The notes under the pieces: model-generated
Told to the model about the DNA's origin: nothing
Databases searched by the model: none
The model's input: the letters and a program-made list of their open reading frames with translations, nothing else
Translations under genes and position numbers: made by a program
Assembly (NCBI GenBank): GCA_027563935.2
Contig: CM050453.2
Location: forward strand, 63,782,018 to 63,846,017
Origin: Costus lasius
Taxonomy: Eukaryota; Streptophyta; Magnoliopsida; Zingiberales; Costaceae
Reading direction: 5' to 3'
DNA: 64,000 nt
Part shown: positions 1 to 10,661 of the stretch, piece by piece
Numbering within the stretch: position 1 is the first letter of the stretch
How the letters are laid out: the number at the start of each line of letters is the position of its first letter

Positions 1-779
1 GTTGGATGAGATCCCTGGGTGCTGATTTGGAGTTGGCACATATGCAAATCTTGATGTGTGGAATGCGGCACTTGTTGAGCTTGAATATCTTGACCATCAG
101 CTTGAATTGATTTAAGTAGTCTTTTCAATTATTTAGCTAGCTTTATGAGTGAGTTTGCTAGCTTATTCGAAGCTTCCGTGCCTTAGTCTAAGGTAACCTC
201 AAGCTCCATTTGTACCTTCGTGGCTTGTGCTCGCTACCTCCATCAAAGGGTCAAGAGGAATTGGGAATTATTAACCTCTATACTATCAGATGGTGAGGAC
301 GAGCCAACACCATTAGCATTGGAGCTACCACCAACCTAGTAGTGGAGGTTATCCTGGACTTCATCCTCCTTAGCTACATTAGAGAGAGTGCTTGTAGCTT
401 TAGAGGGTCTTCAGTCATCAGTAGACCTAATCCAACACAATCTGATTAACATGCAAACCCAAATGACCAATGTGCTTAGAAGATTGAAGGAACCGTTTAG
501 AAATATATGTGCACAAGAAGCTAACTAATTCTGATGAGGACGACAATGAGTGAGAGCAGCATAGGAGATGGGCTATTTCATATACTCTGAGTATTTGTTA
601 CCCTTGCTCTCATTTCTATCTTTATTATCTTTGACTTGAATTAGCGCAATGGAGTTGTGCCTAAACATATTTTGTGTGAGTGATGTGGATGGCACTTCAC
701 CACAATATAATTAGACACAAATGGAGAGTAGAATCTTACATACAAGTTAAAAGTTAACCTACAGTTCAAGTAACGCAGG
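1..779. other. Unassigned degenerate DNA
   Basis: No open frame of useful length and no LTR end, primer site or repeat that I can match elsewhere in the window. It lies directly upstream of a decayed copia reverse-transcriptase relic on the plus strand, so it may be earlier parts of the same dead element, but I cannot show this. Confidence 0.3.
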
Positions 780-1560
780 AACCACATAAGTCTGGATGGA
801 TTCGAAATGCTGGTCATAATGAATTTTTCATCTAGGATGAACCTGAGACTTATGAGGAAATGGAAGCGGTCAGTGGACCAGATTCCAAGAAATGGCTAAG
901 CGCCATGAGAACCATAATGGACTCCATGTCTGCTAATCAAGTCTGGGACTTGGATGAGCCGCCAAAAGGGTTACACCCATAGGCTGTAAATAGATCTTCG
1001 AGGAAGATAGACATGGAAGGTAACATTGTTACCTTGAATGGCAAGGTTGTGAACAGAAATTTCAGGCAAATCCACTGGGTAGATAATGATGAAATTTTCC
1101 CAATAGCTGTGTTTTAAGTCCATTAGGAATCTACTTGTTATAATTGCATGATCAGTTATGGCGTGTTGTTATGAAAACTGCTTTTCTTAAATAGACGTCT
1201 GGAATAGGATGTCTACACGGAAAGAGCCGAAAGGTTTTCATATCAAGGCCATAAAGATATGCATGGTGTTATGCAAGCATGTTGAAAAGAGCCTGTGTTT
1301 ACAAGAAGATCAATGAGAGCATCATAGAATTTCTTGTGCTATATGATTTATGATATTCTCCTCACACGAAATGACATCTCAGCTCTTCACATGGTGAAGA
1401 CGAGGCTTGAGAAGTATTTCGAGAAGAATGATCTAGGGAATGATGCCTACATCCTAGGCATGAGGATCTATAGATAGAGATCCAAGAAAGTTATTGCCCT
1501 TTAGTCAATCTATGTTCATCCAAGAGTTTCTGGAGAGGTTCAAAGAGAAGTCATGATGTG
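780..1560 (+). pseudogene. Decayed Ty1/copia reverse transcriptase relic
   Basis: Read on the plus strand in pieces, this stretch resembles the reverse-transcriptase region of the C elements in this window. Around 870 it reads AVSGPD, around 918-955 MDSMSANQVWDL, then a GCK motif near 985, and around 1450-1475 AYILGMRIYR, in the same order as in the intact C3 frame (there AVSGPE, MDSMSDNQVWDL, GCK, AYVLGVKIYR). Stops and frame changes are frequent, for example directly before and after the GCK motif, and the YVDD catalytic box is not readable. The residues differ from C1-C4 more than those do from one another, so this is a different and older copia family. It cannot belong to X1, which reads on the opposite strand. 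It is not functional. Confidence 0.7.
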
Positions 1561-2120
1561 CTCTCTACCATCCCTAATCTTCTACTTTAATTACAAAACA
1601 AATAAAGGAAATAGGGTGGCACACAGGCCTCACAAGAATACATCCCAGGCATGCATAAGGGCTTGTCTATAACCATATCATAATGGAATAATAAAAGCAC
1701 ATACTCATGCTCTTCTACATGCAATGAAAAACCAACAATTAAAATTAATTTTAGTTTTTCATAAAACTGTTCATCACCCAAAATAATTGTCACAAAATTT
1801 CCCCAAAATAATTCTCTCCGGCTCCCTGTGAAAAGTGGCGCATGCATGCCCAAGGCGTGCAAGCCGCCCCCTTTTCAATCCACCTTACCATGTAAAATTT
1901 AAAGGGAAAAATTCCCTAATATTTTACAAAGCTTGTGCGCAAGGTCCATCCTTGACACACAAGGAGAATCTATTAGTAGGAGATTTTAGACAAAAATTTC
2001 AGCATGATAAACCTACCTTTTTCTAAGCAGAAAAATCATGCCATAAAAATTAAAAAAAAATCTTTTATGACATGGGCACATGTAGATAAGCAAAATACAC
2101 TGCGTGGGTCTCGTAAGTTC
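1561..2120 (-). other. Probable 5' leader of copia element X1
   Basis: On the minus strand this DNA follows the primer-binding site of X1, so it should be the untranslated leader and perhaps the start of gag. It is AT-rich and has no recognisable coding motif. A 91-codon minus-strand frame at 1587-1862 shows no known domain. The left boundary with the reverse-transcriptase relic is not resolved. Confidence 0.4.
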
Positions 2121-2132
2121 CCTCTAATACCA
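2121..2132 (-). other. Primer-binding site of X1 (initiator tRNA-Met type)
   Basis: The reverse complement reads TGGTATTAGAGG, one base downstream of the LTR end. This matches the usual copia primer site TGGTATCAGAGC with few changes and fixes the orientation of X1 as minus. Related C-family elements use TGGTATCAGAGC or TGGTATCAAAGC. Confidence 0.75.
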
Positions 2133-2133
2133 C

Positions 2134-4360
2134 TGTTGGGAATCCCTGGGCCAATTTTAAAATTTTAATAATAGCGGAAGCGTTGGCCCAAAATAGGATA
2201 ACTCTAAGAGCCATGATCCCTTACGAGTGATCCACCGGATGTGTCAGAGTAATATACCTTTATTCACATAATCCTAGGGGCTGGTGATGACGAAGAAGAG
2301 GCGCACAAGTGTCCGCCCTCTACAATCGTGCACACACGGACTGCTCAAGATTCTCTTCACTCTACGCCTGGTGCTAGCCTTCGGGAGGAAGATCCTATTG
2401 CCTATGTCGCTGCCCTCATTGCTTCGCCATCTCCAAGATGCGCCAAAGAGGTGATGAAGGGAGGAGATTGACCACAAGGAGAGGGAAGCTCAATAACTTG
2501 TGTCAATCTCATGTCTATACACTTTTCCTCATGGTATGCGCCATATGAAGATGCGCCCATGATGAATATCTTCTTCTCGATCAATGTAAGCACCAATCCC
2601 CCAAGAAGATGCACTAAGATGATGAGAAGAGATATTGTAAACTCCTTTTCCTCTCCTTTCTTCTTCACATGTGCCAACTTCATGGAAGATGTGCCCATAG
2701 AAGAAAAAAGAATCCTTCTTCATGTGCTAATCCCTCCAAGGGATACATCATCAAAGAAGGAAGAAGACTCCAAGCCTTCTTTTGCGCCCATGGAAAAAGA
2801 AGGTGTTGCCACCATGAAGGTGGCACCACTTCTCTCTTGGAGGCGCCATGGAGAAGGAGATATCATATCCTCTTGCGCCAATCTCTCCTAAGGATGCGCC
2901 ATGAAGGAAGGAAGATGCTCCAAGGTGGTTTCATGCGCCTAGAGGGGATGAGACATGTCATCCATGGAGGTGGGCGACACCTCCTTGCATGTAGTCGCCA
3001 TGGAGAAGGAATTTGAGGTGTACAGCTAGGTTTTGATGAGTTGTCTTGGATTTTTGGCTAGGGCTCTATTTAATTACGAATTTTCATAATTAATAAGCAC
3101 CTAGATCCATTAATGCTTAATGGATGCGGATCCGCAACTTAAGTGATGAATATATTTAATATAAATATTCACTTAAGTTGTGTGTGGCCCCCATGACTTA
3201 AGTTGTGAATAAAATGAATATTTATATTCATTTTAGCGCTTAAGTCGCCGGCCCCCATGTTACGTTTAAATCAGTCGCAAAAAACCTCCGAACAAAACCG
3301 GAGCTTAAACCCAATATTTGACCACTCGACTGAACCTAGTCCATCGAGGTCAAACGTGGTCACCCGAAGGTCAACCGGGGTCAACTAAAGTCAAAACGCA
3401 ACATCATCCCAAAAGATCATCTCCAACTCATCAGATGCATCCGCGATGCATCGGACTCCCAAACTGACTCGAATCAACCAAATGACTCGATTATAGGCAA
3501 CTCGATCAATACGAGATCTCAAGTGTCTAGGTGTGCGACCCTGTAGGTTCCTCGGACATTGGCAGTGATAATCTCACATCATCACAAGCAATGAGTGGCA
3601 CCTAGTAGTACATCATTGCTACCCAAGTCCTAGGAATGGAGTCATCATCGACATCCCCTAAAACTGCGACAAGATACATGTACACTCTAGTGCTTTTGCC
3701 AGGCTGATTATCCAAGTCGGACAAGTGTGTCACACTTGTTTATTCCAACATGAATGGTCATGACTCCATTCAGGCTTAACCTGGGTGTGGCCACACACTT
3801 TTAGTCATGCACCATGTAGGGGCCCATGGACTTCAAACTTCCTCGCAGGGAAGGGGCAAATCCTCTATTGGCACATTGAATCTCTTATATGGCTCAAGAT
3901 ATACCCAATGGAAACCGTTATGACTCCCCTGTTACGCGGAGCGTTAGGTTGTATCAAAGTACATCCCTTACCATATAGAGATATCAATGCCCTCAAGTCC
4001 AGGACGAGTAAATCTCTGTCGCTGTGATATTTGACTTGTGACACCAAGTCAAATCCTCACGGTGGGTCGATCTAGTATATCTCCCTTGATATACCCATAT
4101 GCTTGCGTTAGCAACCCATGCTCAACCAGCGCATATACTAGTCTCAAGTGTATCATAGCTGTCCCTTATCCATTATGACACTTGGCCGGGGATTATTCTT
4201 TAAGATTAAACAGAATCTATCTCCAGGGACATTGTATATGCAAATGTACATATGATGCAGATGTACAAAAGGCATAACAACGACCATGCCAGGATGTATA
4301 TCACAAATGAATGTGACTCATATCAGACCAGCCATAGGTCCTAGGGCATATACACCAACA
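2134..4360 (-). mobile_element. X1 copia element, 5' LTR (2227 bp)
   Basis: The plus-strand ends are TGTTGGGAATCC and ATACACCAACA, giving TG..CA termini. The primer site abuts the left end, so in minus orientation this is the 5' LTR and the body of X1 runs off the left edge of the window. It is homologous over much of its length to the solo LTR X3 (47520-49612), for example the blocks around 3540-3660 and 48775-48905 (both contain CCCTGTAGGTTCCTC). The base at 4361 begins a further, separate piece of the same LTR family, so X1 appears to have inserted into X2. The expected duplication would be ACGAG (4361-4365), whose partner lies outside the window. Confidence 0.8.
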
Positions 4361-4801
4361 ACGAGAACTCGAGTATCAAGGTGTGCAACCCTGTAGGTTC
4401 CTCTGACGTTAGTAGTGTTGACCTAAGGTGACCACAAGCAGTGAGTGGCACCTAGCAGTGCATCGCTACTACCCAAGTAATAGGAATGGATGTCGACATC
4501 GACATCCCCATCATCGCAACTAGCTATAGAAGCATTATAGTCTCTTTATCAAACTGATATCCGATCGGACAAGTGTGTCACCACTTGTTTCCACCCAATC
4601 ACATGGTCATGACTAAATCTGGCTCTCACCTAGGTATGGCCATACACTTTTAGTCATAGAACTATAGAGGAGCTTTATGGATATCAAGCTTCCCACAGGA
4701 AGGGGCAAATCCTCTATCTATCCATTGACCTTCTCATATGGGTTGTGGCACACTCAATGACAACCGTTATTACCTCCCAACTACGGCGAGGTGTTAGGTT
4801 G
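4361..4801 (-). repeat. X2 LTR, fragment 1 of 3
   Basis: Matches the stretch of solo LTR X3 from about 48755 to 49195 (shared landmarks: CTCGAGTATCAAGGTGTG, CCTAGCAGTGCATCGCT, ACATCGACATCCCCATCATC). The match stops at GGTTG (4797-4801), where Y begins, and resumes at 42984 with AGTTG followed by the next part of the LTR. X2 is therefore one LTR split by Y. Its left part is displaced by X1 beyond the window. Confidence 0.85.
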
Positions 4802-5149
4802 TGATAGCCCGAAAGGGAACACTACAAGTCTAGCACGCGTGTAACTTGGACTAATCCCCGGCAACGGCGCCAAAAACTTGATAGGTTTCCGTAAGTGCAC
4901 GGAACTATCGAAGTAATAAAGAAAAGTATCGAATCCACGGGGACCTTATTGTTAAGTACCAAATAGTGGTATTCTTACTAGCTAAGCGAACCGATTCTAG
5001 TGCAAAGTAATAATGGAAAATACACGAACTCAGATAATTAGAGAGATAAATTGGGACTTAGGGTTTCATCCTCCTTGATTCTAATGACTAGACATAAATA
5101 AAAGGGTCGTCAGTCTAATTCTACCATGACAAAGACATAATTCACTTGA

Positions 5150-5400
5150 TAAAGGTATTGTCTCACTTTCGTGCAGACAATCATGCAGATAACTGATCCT
5201 CACTTTCGTGCAAGATCTATTCTCAATGCTGTAGATAGGTAAATCATCAATCAAAGAACTCAAGATCACTTTCGTGCATCCGAATTCTAGGTTGATAATC
5301 TCTAGCTGAAGCTCAAGGATCACCTTCGTGCATCCGAGCCAAAACACTAGTTTTACTCATGGATCTCCAACGTTCCGATCCTCACTTTTGTGGAATATCT
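5150..5400 (+). repeat. Short TCACTTTCGTGC direct repeats in Y LTR
   Basis: The 12-mer TCACTTTCGTGC or close variants occurs about six times at irregular spacing of 35-70 bp. The same arrangement is present in the right Y LTR (11020-11260) and in the third Y-family LTR (60715-60960), so it predates the separation of these copies. Its role is unknown. It could be a set of transcription-factor sites in the LTR. Confidence 0.7.
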
Positions 5401-6189
5401 CCACGTTTGATAAATAGACTCAATCCATAAATTCATATTACTATCATGGCAATTAATCTACTAGAACAGATCAAATTGGATCTAACCTAAGGAAGGGATC
5501 CTAACATGCAATTCTAGGGGTCCAAGTTCTCAAGCAAATCACCTTTCAGTCTCATTGCAAAGACTCTAAAAACATAATTAGTAACATGGACTTATAGAGA
5601 GTCTAAGCACAATAATCACATGAGCAAAATTATCATGGCAAAGTTATCATGACGAAAAAGAAGATTATCTAATCATTAAAAATCAAGGGGATTACACCCC
5701 ATGTCCCAAAAGAGTATTAAGCTTGCATGGAGAAAGAGATACAATAAATCATAGTCTTAGAGTGATCAGAAAACAAAAAGAAAGGAGAAACAACATTACA
5801 ACACGGCTGTAAAATCCTTTACAGCCGTAATTTGCTTTGATGAACAGCGTTGTCACCGCTGTTTCATTGATTCCTCCTCCGATCGAACTCCAAACGCTCT
5901 GAAACTTCTATGGTGCCTTCCTCTCCTCCAGGTGAAGCTTCTTCATGAAAATCACAGCCTGAGGTGCCCTCTACGCCTCTCGGAGCGAGGCCAAACCCTA
6001 GCCACCTCTCTGGCGATTTCTCCCTTGATGCGGGATAAAAGTTCCTTTTTTTTCCACTTCGTACGCCTTCTACTCTTAAAGACGAGTCCGCCACAATTTT
6101 TGGATTTCAATTTGGAGCTCTGAATCAAAAGTTATGGCCCGCGCAAGATTCGGACTCATAAAAATTACGTTTTTGACTGGGAATTACAG

Positions 6190-6545
6190 TAGTGTAATAT
6201 CTCACGGCCGTGCCGTAAAATCGGTTGAGTGTTCTATTCTGGAAATGCTAGAAAATACGGCACCGTAATTTGGTTTACGGCAGTGCCGTAAAATCGGCTG
6301 AACTCTCTGGTCGGATTCGTCGGTGAAATACGGCCCGTGTAATTCTTTACGGCAGTGCCGTAATTTCCGCAAAAGTCTCTATTCAGAAAGTGCCCCAAAA
6401 TACGGCCGTGTAAATCCTTACGGAGGTGCCGTATTTTTGCGAAAACCTTCTGCTTGGAAAATCACTAAAATACGGTCGTGATCTTGATAATACGGTAGCC
6501 GTGAAAAATACGGTACCGTAAAATTCCTTACGGCACTACCGTATT
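6190..6545. repeat. Array of dyads, left Y LTR
   Basis: Repeated inverted motifs of the type TACGG(T/C)ACCGTA and TTACGGCAGTGCCGTAA, paired and separated by 30-40 bp spacers that often contain an ACTCTCTGGTCGGA-like core. The overall period is roughly 80-90 bp. An outlying degenerate pair lies at 5800-5830. Homologous arrays are at 8795-9085, 42390-42730, 58985-59345 and 61345-62060. The motif is CpG-rich against AT-rich surroundings. Confidence 0.8.
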
Positions 6546-7209
6546 TTGGTCTTTAGCCTCGATTTGTGTGAAAATTCTTGTGTGACCTCCTCTTGATGAT
6601 GGTAACTCTTCCATGTCTTTGATTTTGCTTAAAAATGCCCAAAATAGTGCCTTTTTACCTGAAAATCATGAAAAACCAAAATAGAAGTAGACTTTGCAAT
6701 ACTCGATGAATTTAGCATGAAAACAAGTAAAAGATCCTCAATTTAGCATGAAAAGATGTCTAAAATGATACAAAATATACTATATATTTTGGTGTCATGA
6801 AACACATAAGGCTCAAACTTTGCTTGTCCTCATGCAAAAATCAAATTTTGAAATCAAAATTTGATCACAAGAATAACCTTTTCATGCTCAATAAATTTCT
6901 AAAATACAATCATCAATGAAAAATTCCATCAATTGCTTTATAAAACTTTAAGCAAACAAGTCATTCTTAGAACTCAACCTTCTAGATCCACAACTCAATC
7001 AAATAAAACTTCGCAACTTGTATAATAAAAAAAATCTCAGTCTCAATATTTAACCTTTGTTCTAGTTTAAATCTATCATACCTTTGTTTATAGGAATTAA
7101 GTTTCCAAGATCTTTTTCCAAACAGAATCTTTCTTTTCTTGCTCTTTCTCTCTCTTTTTAGTTTTTGAACAGATGGCATGTACCCACATAGATACACACT
7201 TTTTTTTTT

Positions 7210-7360
7210 GACTTCAACTCTTGTCTTCGGTACCACTGTCAATTTTACACAGTGCCAAGTAGAGGAGTCTTATTCTTTTTCACTCTCAAATTTTTTATAG
7301 ACTTCAACCCATCTCTTAGGTACCACTGTCAATTTTACACAGTGCCAAGTAGGGGAGTCT
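7210..7360. repeat. Two-copy direct repeat with small inverted repeat
   Basis: Two copies about 105 bp apart share CACTGTCAATTTTACACAGTG (trim of a longer match) followed by CCAAGTAG(A/G)GGAGTCT. CACTGT and ACAGTG form a small hairpin. One further copy is at about 57960-58000, showing that the 57880-58729 block is from the same family. Confidence 0.7.
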
Positions 7361-8794
7361 CTCACTATTTTTTTTTTATGGATCATGGATTCTTCCTTCC
7401 CAACAAATAGTAAAATAGACCAAACATCAACTAGGCTAATCAATTGACACCGATTAAAAATTACACTCATATGCTCATTTTATTTAATGGAATAGTTTCA
7501 CCTTTAGATTTTATCCTTCAAATAACACATCTACCCAAAATTTCATGCATCAACCAATGTCAAATTTCAAAGATAGATATGCATTGAAGAAATAAATCTA
7601 ACATAATAGGGTTTTTCTCCAATCACAAGTATAAATACTCACATCATCAAGGAAGATATTTTATCAATAAATCATGCCCTCATATAGTAGAAAGTGGATC
7701 ATATGCTTATATCAATTTTAACAACAAATTTGAATAATATCATCATCAAAACAATGAGTTCCATAAAATCATTTTTCAAGCGAAAACCAATAAGTAGTAT
7801 AAAGTCAAAGATGCACTATAAAAAATAGTCATTAATAAGAGAGTGCAAGTGATACTCACAAAACCATATAGATCATGCTCAATCGTTGTCAGGCCAATGT
7901 AGCTGGGTCCAAAGATGTGCCTTTTGAAAATTTTCTACAAAATTTAAGGTACATAAGGCTCAGATCAAAAACAGTCTAAAAAAAATTAATTTTAAAAATA
8001 ATTTTCTCAAAGAAAGAATTAGAGATATCATCGAGGGTCTAGAAGAGTGCTGGTGGAACAGATGCTAGCTGAAAAGCCGCTAGCAATGATGGTGATGGTG
8101 CCGACATAAGGGTGAGTAATCTCTAGTGGCCTGCTAGAGAATACAGTCCGGGAGGTGAGATCGTCATCCTATGGAAGATAATCCTGCATAGATGAAAAAT
8201 ATCAGAGTCAATAATAAAGATTCTGCTGCAAAAAAAATAAAATCATATCATGGAATAAGAGGCAGTAAAAGAAATAAGAATCTGCTGGTGGTATGATCCA
8301 GTGTCGACGGCTGGAAACAGTGATGTCAGAGGCAAATGCAGTGGTTGCTAGAGGTGCTGCAAATCTGGAGAAGAAGCTATGACAGGTAGAAATCAAATCA
8401 AGCAGTTTTTGAATTTTTTATGAAAAGTAGCCATACCCAAAAATAAGATTTAATGATCCAAACAGAAAACAGACAAAACCATGAAGTAAAATAAAACTTG
8501 ATCTTTCCAGGTATGTGAAAAATAAAGGATCAAAATCTTTCAGGAATTTAGGGTATCAGCAGAAAGAAGGCTACTCAGATTACAAAATGAAAAACTGCAC
8601 AGAATCTAATCAGAATCAAAAGGTTGCTATGTGTTTCAGAAAGATCCATGGATTCTAAAATTCAGCAAAAATATCCAAATAATAGACAAAGATGAGTACT
8701 TCCATGTCATGCCAAAAATCAAAAATTTTCGTAACCTAGTTTATTAAAATCAATGCGAGAAGACACCTACTCAATAACTGGAAGCAGTTTACAA

Positions 8795-9085
8795 ATACGG
8801 TACTGTAATATGCGTTACGGCAGTGCCGTAATTTGCAAAGAACTCTCGGGAAAGAAATAATCAGGAAATACGGTACCGTTAAATTCCTTACGGTACTGCC
8901 GTATTTTTTAAAAAATTTTTGAAAAGAAAACACTCAAGATTATGGCACGTAAAGTAAAAAACGGTAAGAAAATACGGTACCGTAAAAGAAATATGGTACC
9001 GCCGTAAAATACTAAAAACTCTCGAAAAAGAAATCAGACCAGATTACGGGCGTAAACTAGATTACGGCAGTGCCGTATTTTGCGC
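8795..9085. repeat. Array of dyads inside the Y internal region
   Basis: Same dyad family as in the Y LTRs (TACGGTACCGT, TTACGGCAGTGCCGTAA) with the spacer core AACTCTCG. Its presence outside the LTR, about 2 kb away, means the array was copied or captured separately from the LTR. Confidence 0.75.
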
Positions 9086-9229
9086 AAAATTTGATTTTCC
9101 TACAAAAATAAAAGCAAAATAAATTCTAAAAATAAATTAAAATAAAAGAAACTAAACTAAGATAAAAGTGCTTGGGTTGCCTCCCAAGAAGCGCTAATTT
9201 TAGGTCCATAGCTTGACCAAAAATCAATA

Positions 9230-10437
9230 TCATGGTGGAGCAGGTGAATCGGTTCCAAAATATAAAGCATATAATTTTCTGCATTTCATTTTTCCAAATA
9301 GTTTAGCCACAAATCCAGATATCCATAATTTCACATAAATCATGATTAATGTGGCTTTCTCAAATTTGCAGAAATTAAAATTCTCAGATCCACTCAAAGT
9401 AATCTTTATGATCTTCCTATGCTTATCAAAAAGTAAAATCATAAGTCCTTTCTTCAAATTAATATTTTCAATGGCAATAACAAAAGGACCTAGATTAAAA
9501 GATTCAAGTATTGGATCATCAAAATAATGTCTATGTCTTTCATTAGATTTCTCGATAAAGCACAAATTTTCAAATAGATCAAAATTTTTAACAATAGCTT
9601 TGGGCAAAACATCAAGGTGAGGTTCATTCAAATCCTTTTCAAGTTCCTCATGTTTGTCATCAAATAATCTATCAATATCAAAATTATCAACACAATCAAG
9701 ATGAGACTCTACAAAATCGATTTTCTCATGCTTCCCCACAAATAATTCATTATCAGAAGAGTCAAAATCAGAATCATATGAAAAAGAATTAATAGAATCA
9801 GAGTTGACCACAAGAGATTTATCATTAATTTCAAAAATATCACCAAAATCAAAGTGGGGCTCATCAATGTCTATAATTTTTGAACCTTCATCATGCTCAT
9901 CAGATTTAACCATAAACAAGATATTATCAAAATCAGAATTATCATCAAAAGAAGGTTCTTCAATTTCAATTTTCTCAATCTTTTCCTCAAATAAATTAGC
10001 AGATGAATCAGTACTACAATCATCAAAATCAGAGTGAGATTCAATAATATTCACATAAGGCTCAATCTCAAAACAATCATGATCACGGGGGAATTTTCTA
10101 ATTCAAGTTTTTCAGTATCAAATTCAAATTGTGGTTCAGAAACATGATCAGAGCAATCATCATATAAAGAAGTTCGGTTTTCCCATTTAGAATACAATCG
10201 ATCTTGTTCTTGCCATGGTAAATTTGGTTTTAAAAATGGGCAATCAAAGGAACAATGATCAGGATATCCACAAATAACACAGTAATCAGAAGAACAAGAT
10301 TGCATATAAGAGTTAAATTGATCTACAAGAGATTTACCTTGTGGCATGTATACCTCACCTCTTTCAGTTGCCCAGGAGTTGTGATTAAAAGACGTGTTTT
10401 CAAATCTATCAAGAAGAGAAAGATAATCCAACACCAA
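9230..10437 (-). pseudogene. Gag-like acidic protein with CCHC knuckle (Y), frameshifted
   Basis: Two minus-strand frames overlap by 4 bp: 128 codons (10437-10051) and 274 codons (10054-9230). The first holds a perfect retroviral-type zinc knuckle, CVICGYPDHCSFDC (C-X2-C-X4-H-X4-C), near residue 53, which is the nucleocapsid signature of Gag. The second is strongly acidic, with repeated D/E-F-D motifs such as SHSDFDD and EPHFDFGD. The break lies at a run of five G on the plus strand near 10087-10091. A one-base change there would put both in one frame of about 410 codons, so they are probably one protein broken by an indel. A capsid domain is not recognisable. The first frame has no ATG at its left limit and begins at a GTG. 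The function of the acidic tail is unknown. Confidence 0.6.
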
Positions 10438-10637
10438 TCAATCAATTTTTTTTTTCAGAATATAGAAAAAAATAGAAAATCTAAAACACAAGCAAATTCA
10501 CAAATCTTCAGATATCACGGTTCTGTAACAACTGTGAAAATCCAAAACCTGCAAAAAGAAAAAACAAAGAAAAATCAAAAACAAAAATACTTAGTCTAGT
10601 AATACTAACAACTATTTTGATATTTACAAAACTAAGG
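10438..10637 (-). other. Y leader between primer site and gag-like frame
   Basis: About 200 bp of A-rich DNA with no coding motif, in element sense directly downstream of the primer site. The short length suggests that a longer leader or the capsid part of gag has been lost. Confidence 0.5.
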
Positions 10638-10655
10638 TCCCCGGCAACGGCGCCA
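10638..10655 (-). other. Primer-binding site of Y (tRNA-Asp)
   Basis: The plus strand reads TCCCCGGCAACGGCGCCA, the 3' end of plant tRNA-Asp(GUC) including CCA, so its reverse complement is an 18-nt primer site. It is 6 bp from the LTR end at 10662. Two more copies lie at 10715-10732 and 4855-4872, inside the two LTRs. Confidence 0.85.
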
Positions 10656-10661
10656 AAAACT

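Larger units (their letters stand above)
4802..6800 (-). repeat. Y left LTR (3' LTR in element sense)
   Basis: 1999 bp, homologous to 10662-12010 plus 42356-42983 (1977 bp). The outer end at 4802 reads TGATAGCCC. The inner end at 6800 reads GGTGTCATGA, one base changed from the GGTGTCATCA seen at 42974-42983 and 63974-63983. The LTR contains about six scattered copies of TCACTTTCGTGC (5150-5400) and an array of dyads (6190-6545). A copy of the tRNA-Asp primer-site sequence lies inside this LTR at 4855-4872. Confidence 0.85.
6801..9229 (-). other. Y internal region downstream of the gag-like frame
   Basis: AT-rich, no reverse transcriptase, integrase or protease motif in any frame. It holds a two-copy direct repeat (7210-7360) and a dyad array (8795-9085). 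The block GGTTGCCTCCCAAG near 9176 is a widely conserved non-coding landmark of Tat/Athila elements. In element sense the region runs to the 3' LTR at 6800. It looks like non-coding filler of a large non-autonomous element. Confidence 0.6.

Noticed and set aside
2274..3016. Several overlapping frames on both strands in X1 as a possible gene
   Set aside because: The area lies inside a well-bounded LTR. The frames lack domains and are not kept in the homologous X3 (47650-48040).
6190..6545. CRISPR-like array
   Set aside because: Repeats are short, variable dyads with related rather than unique spacers, in a plant LTR. There are no cas genes.
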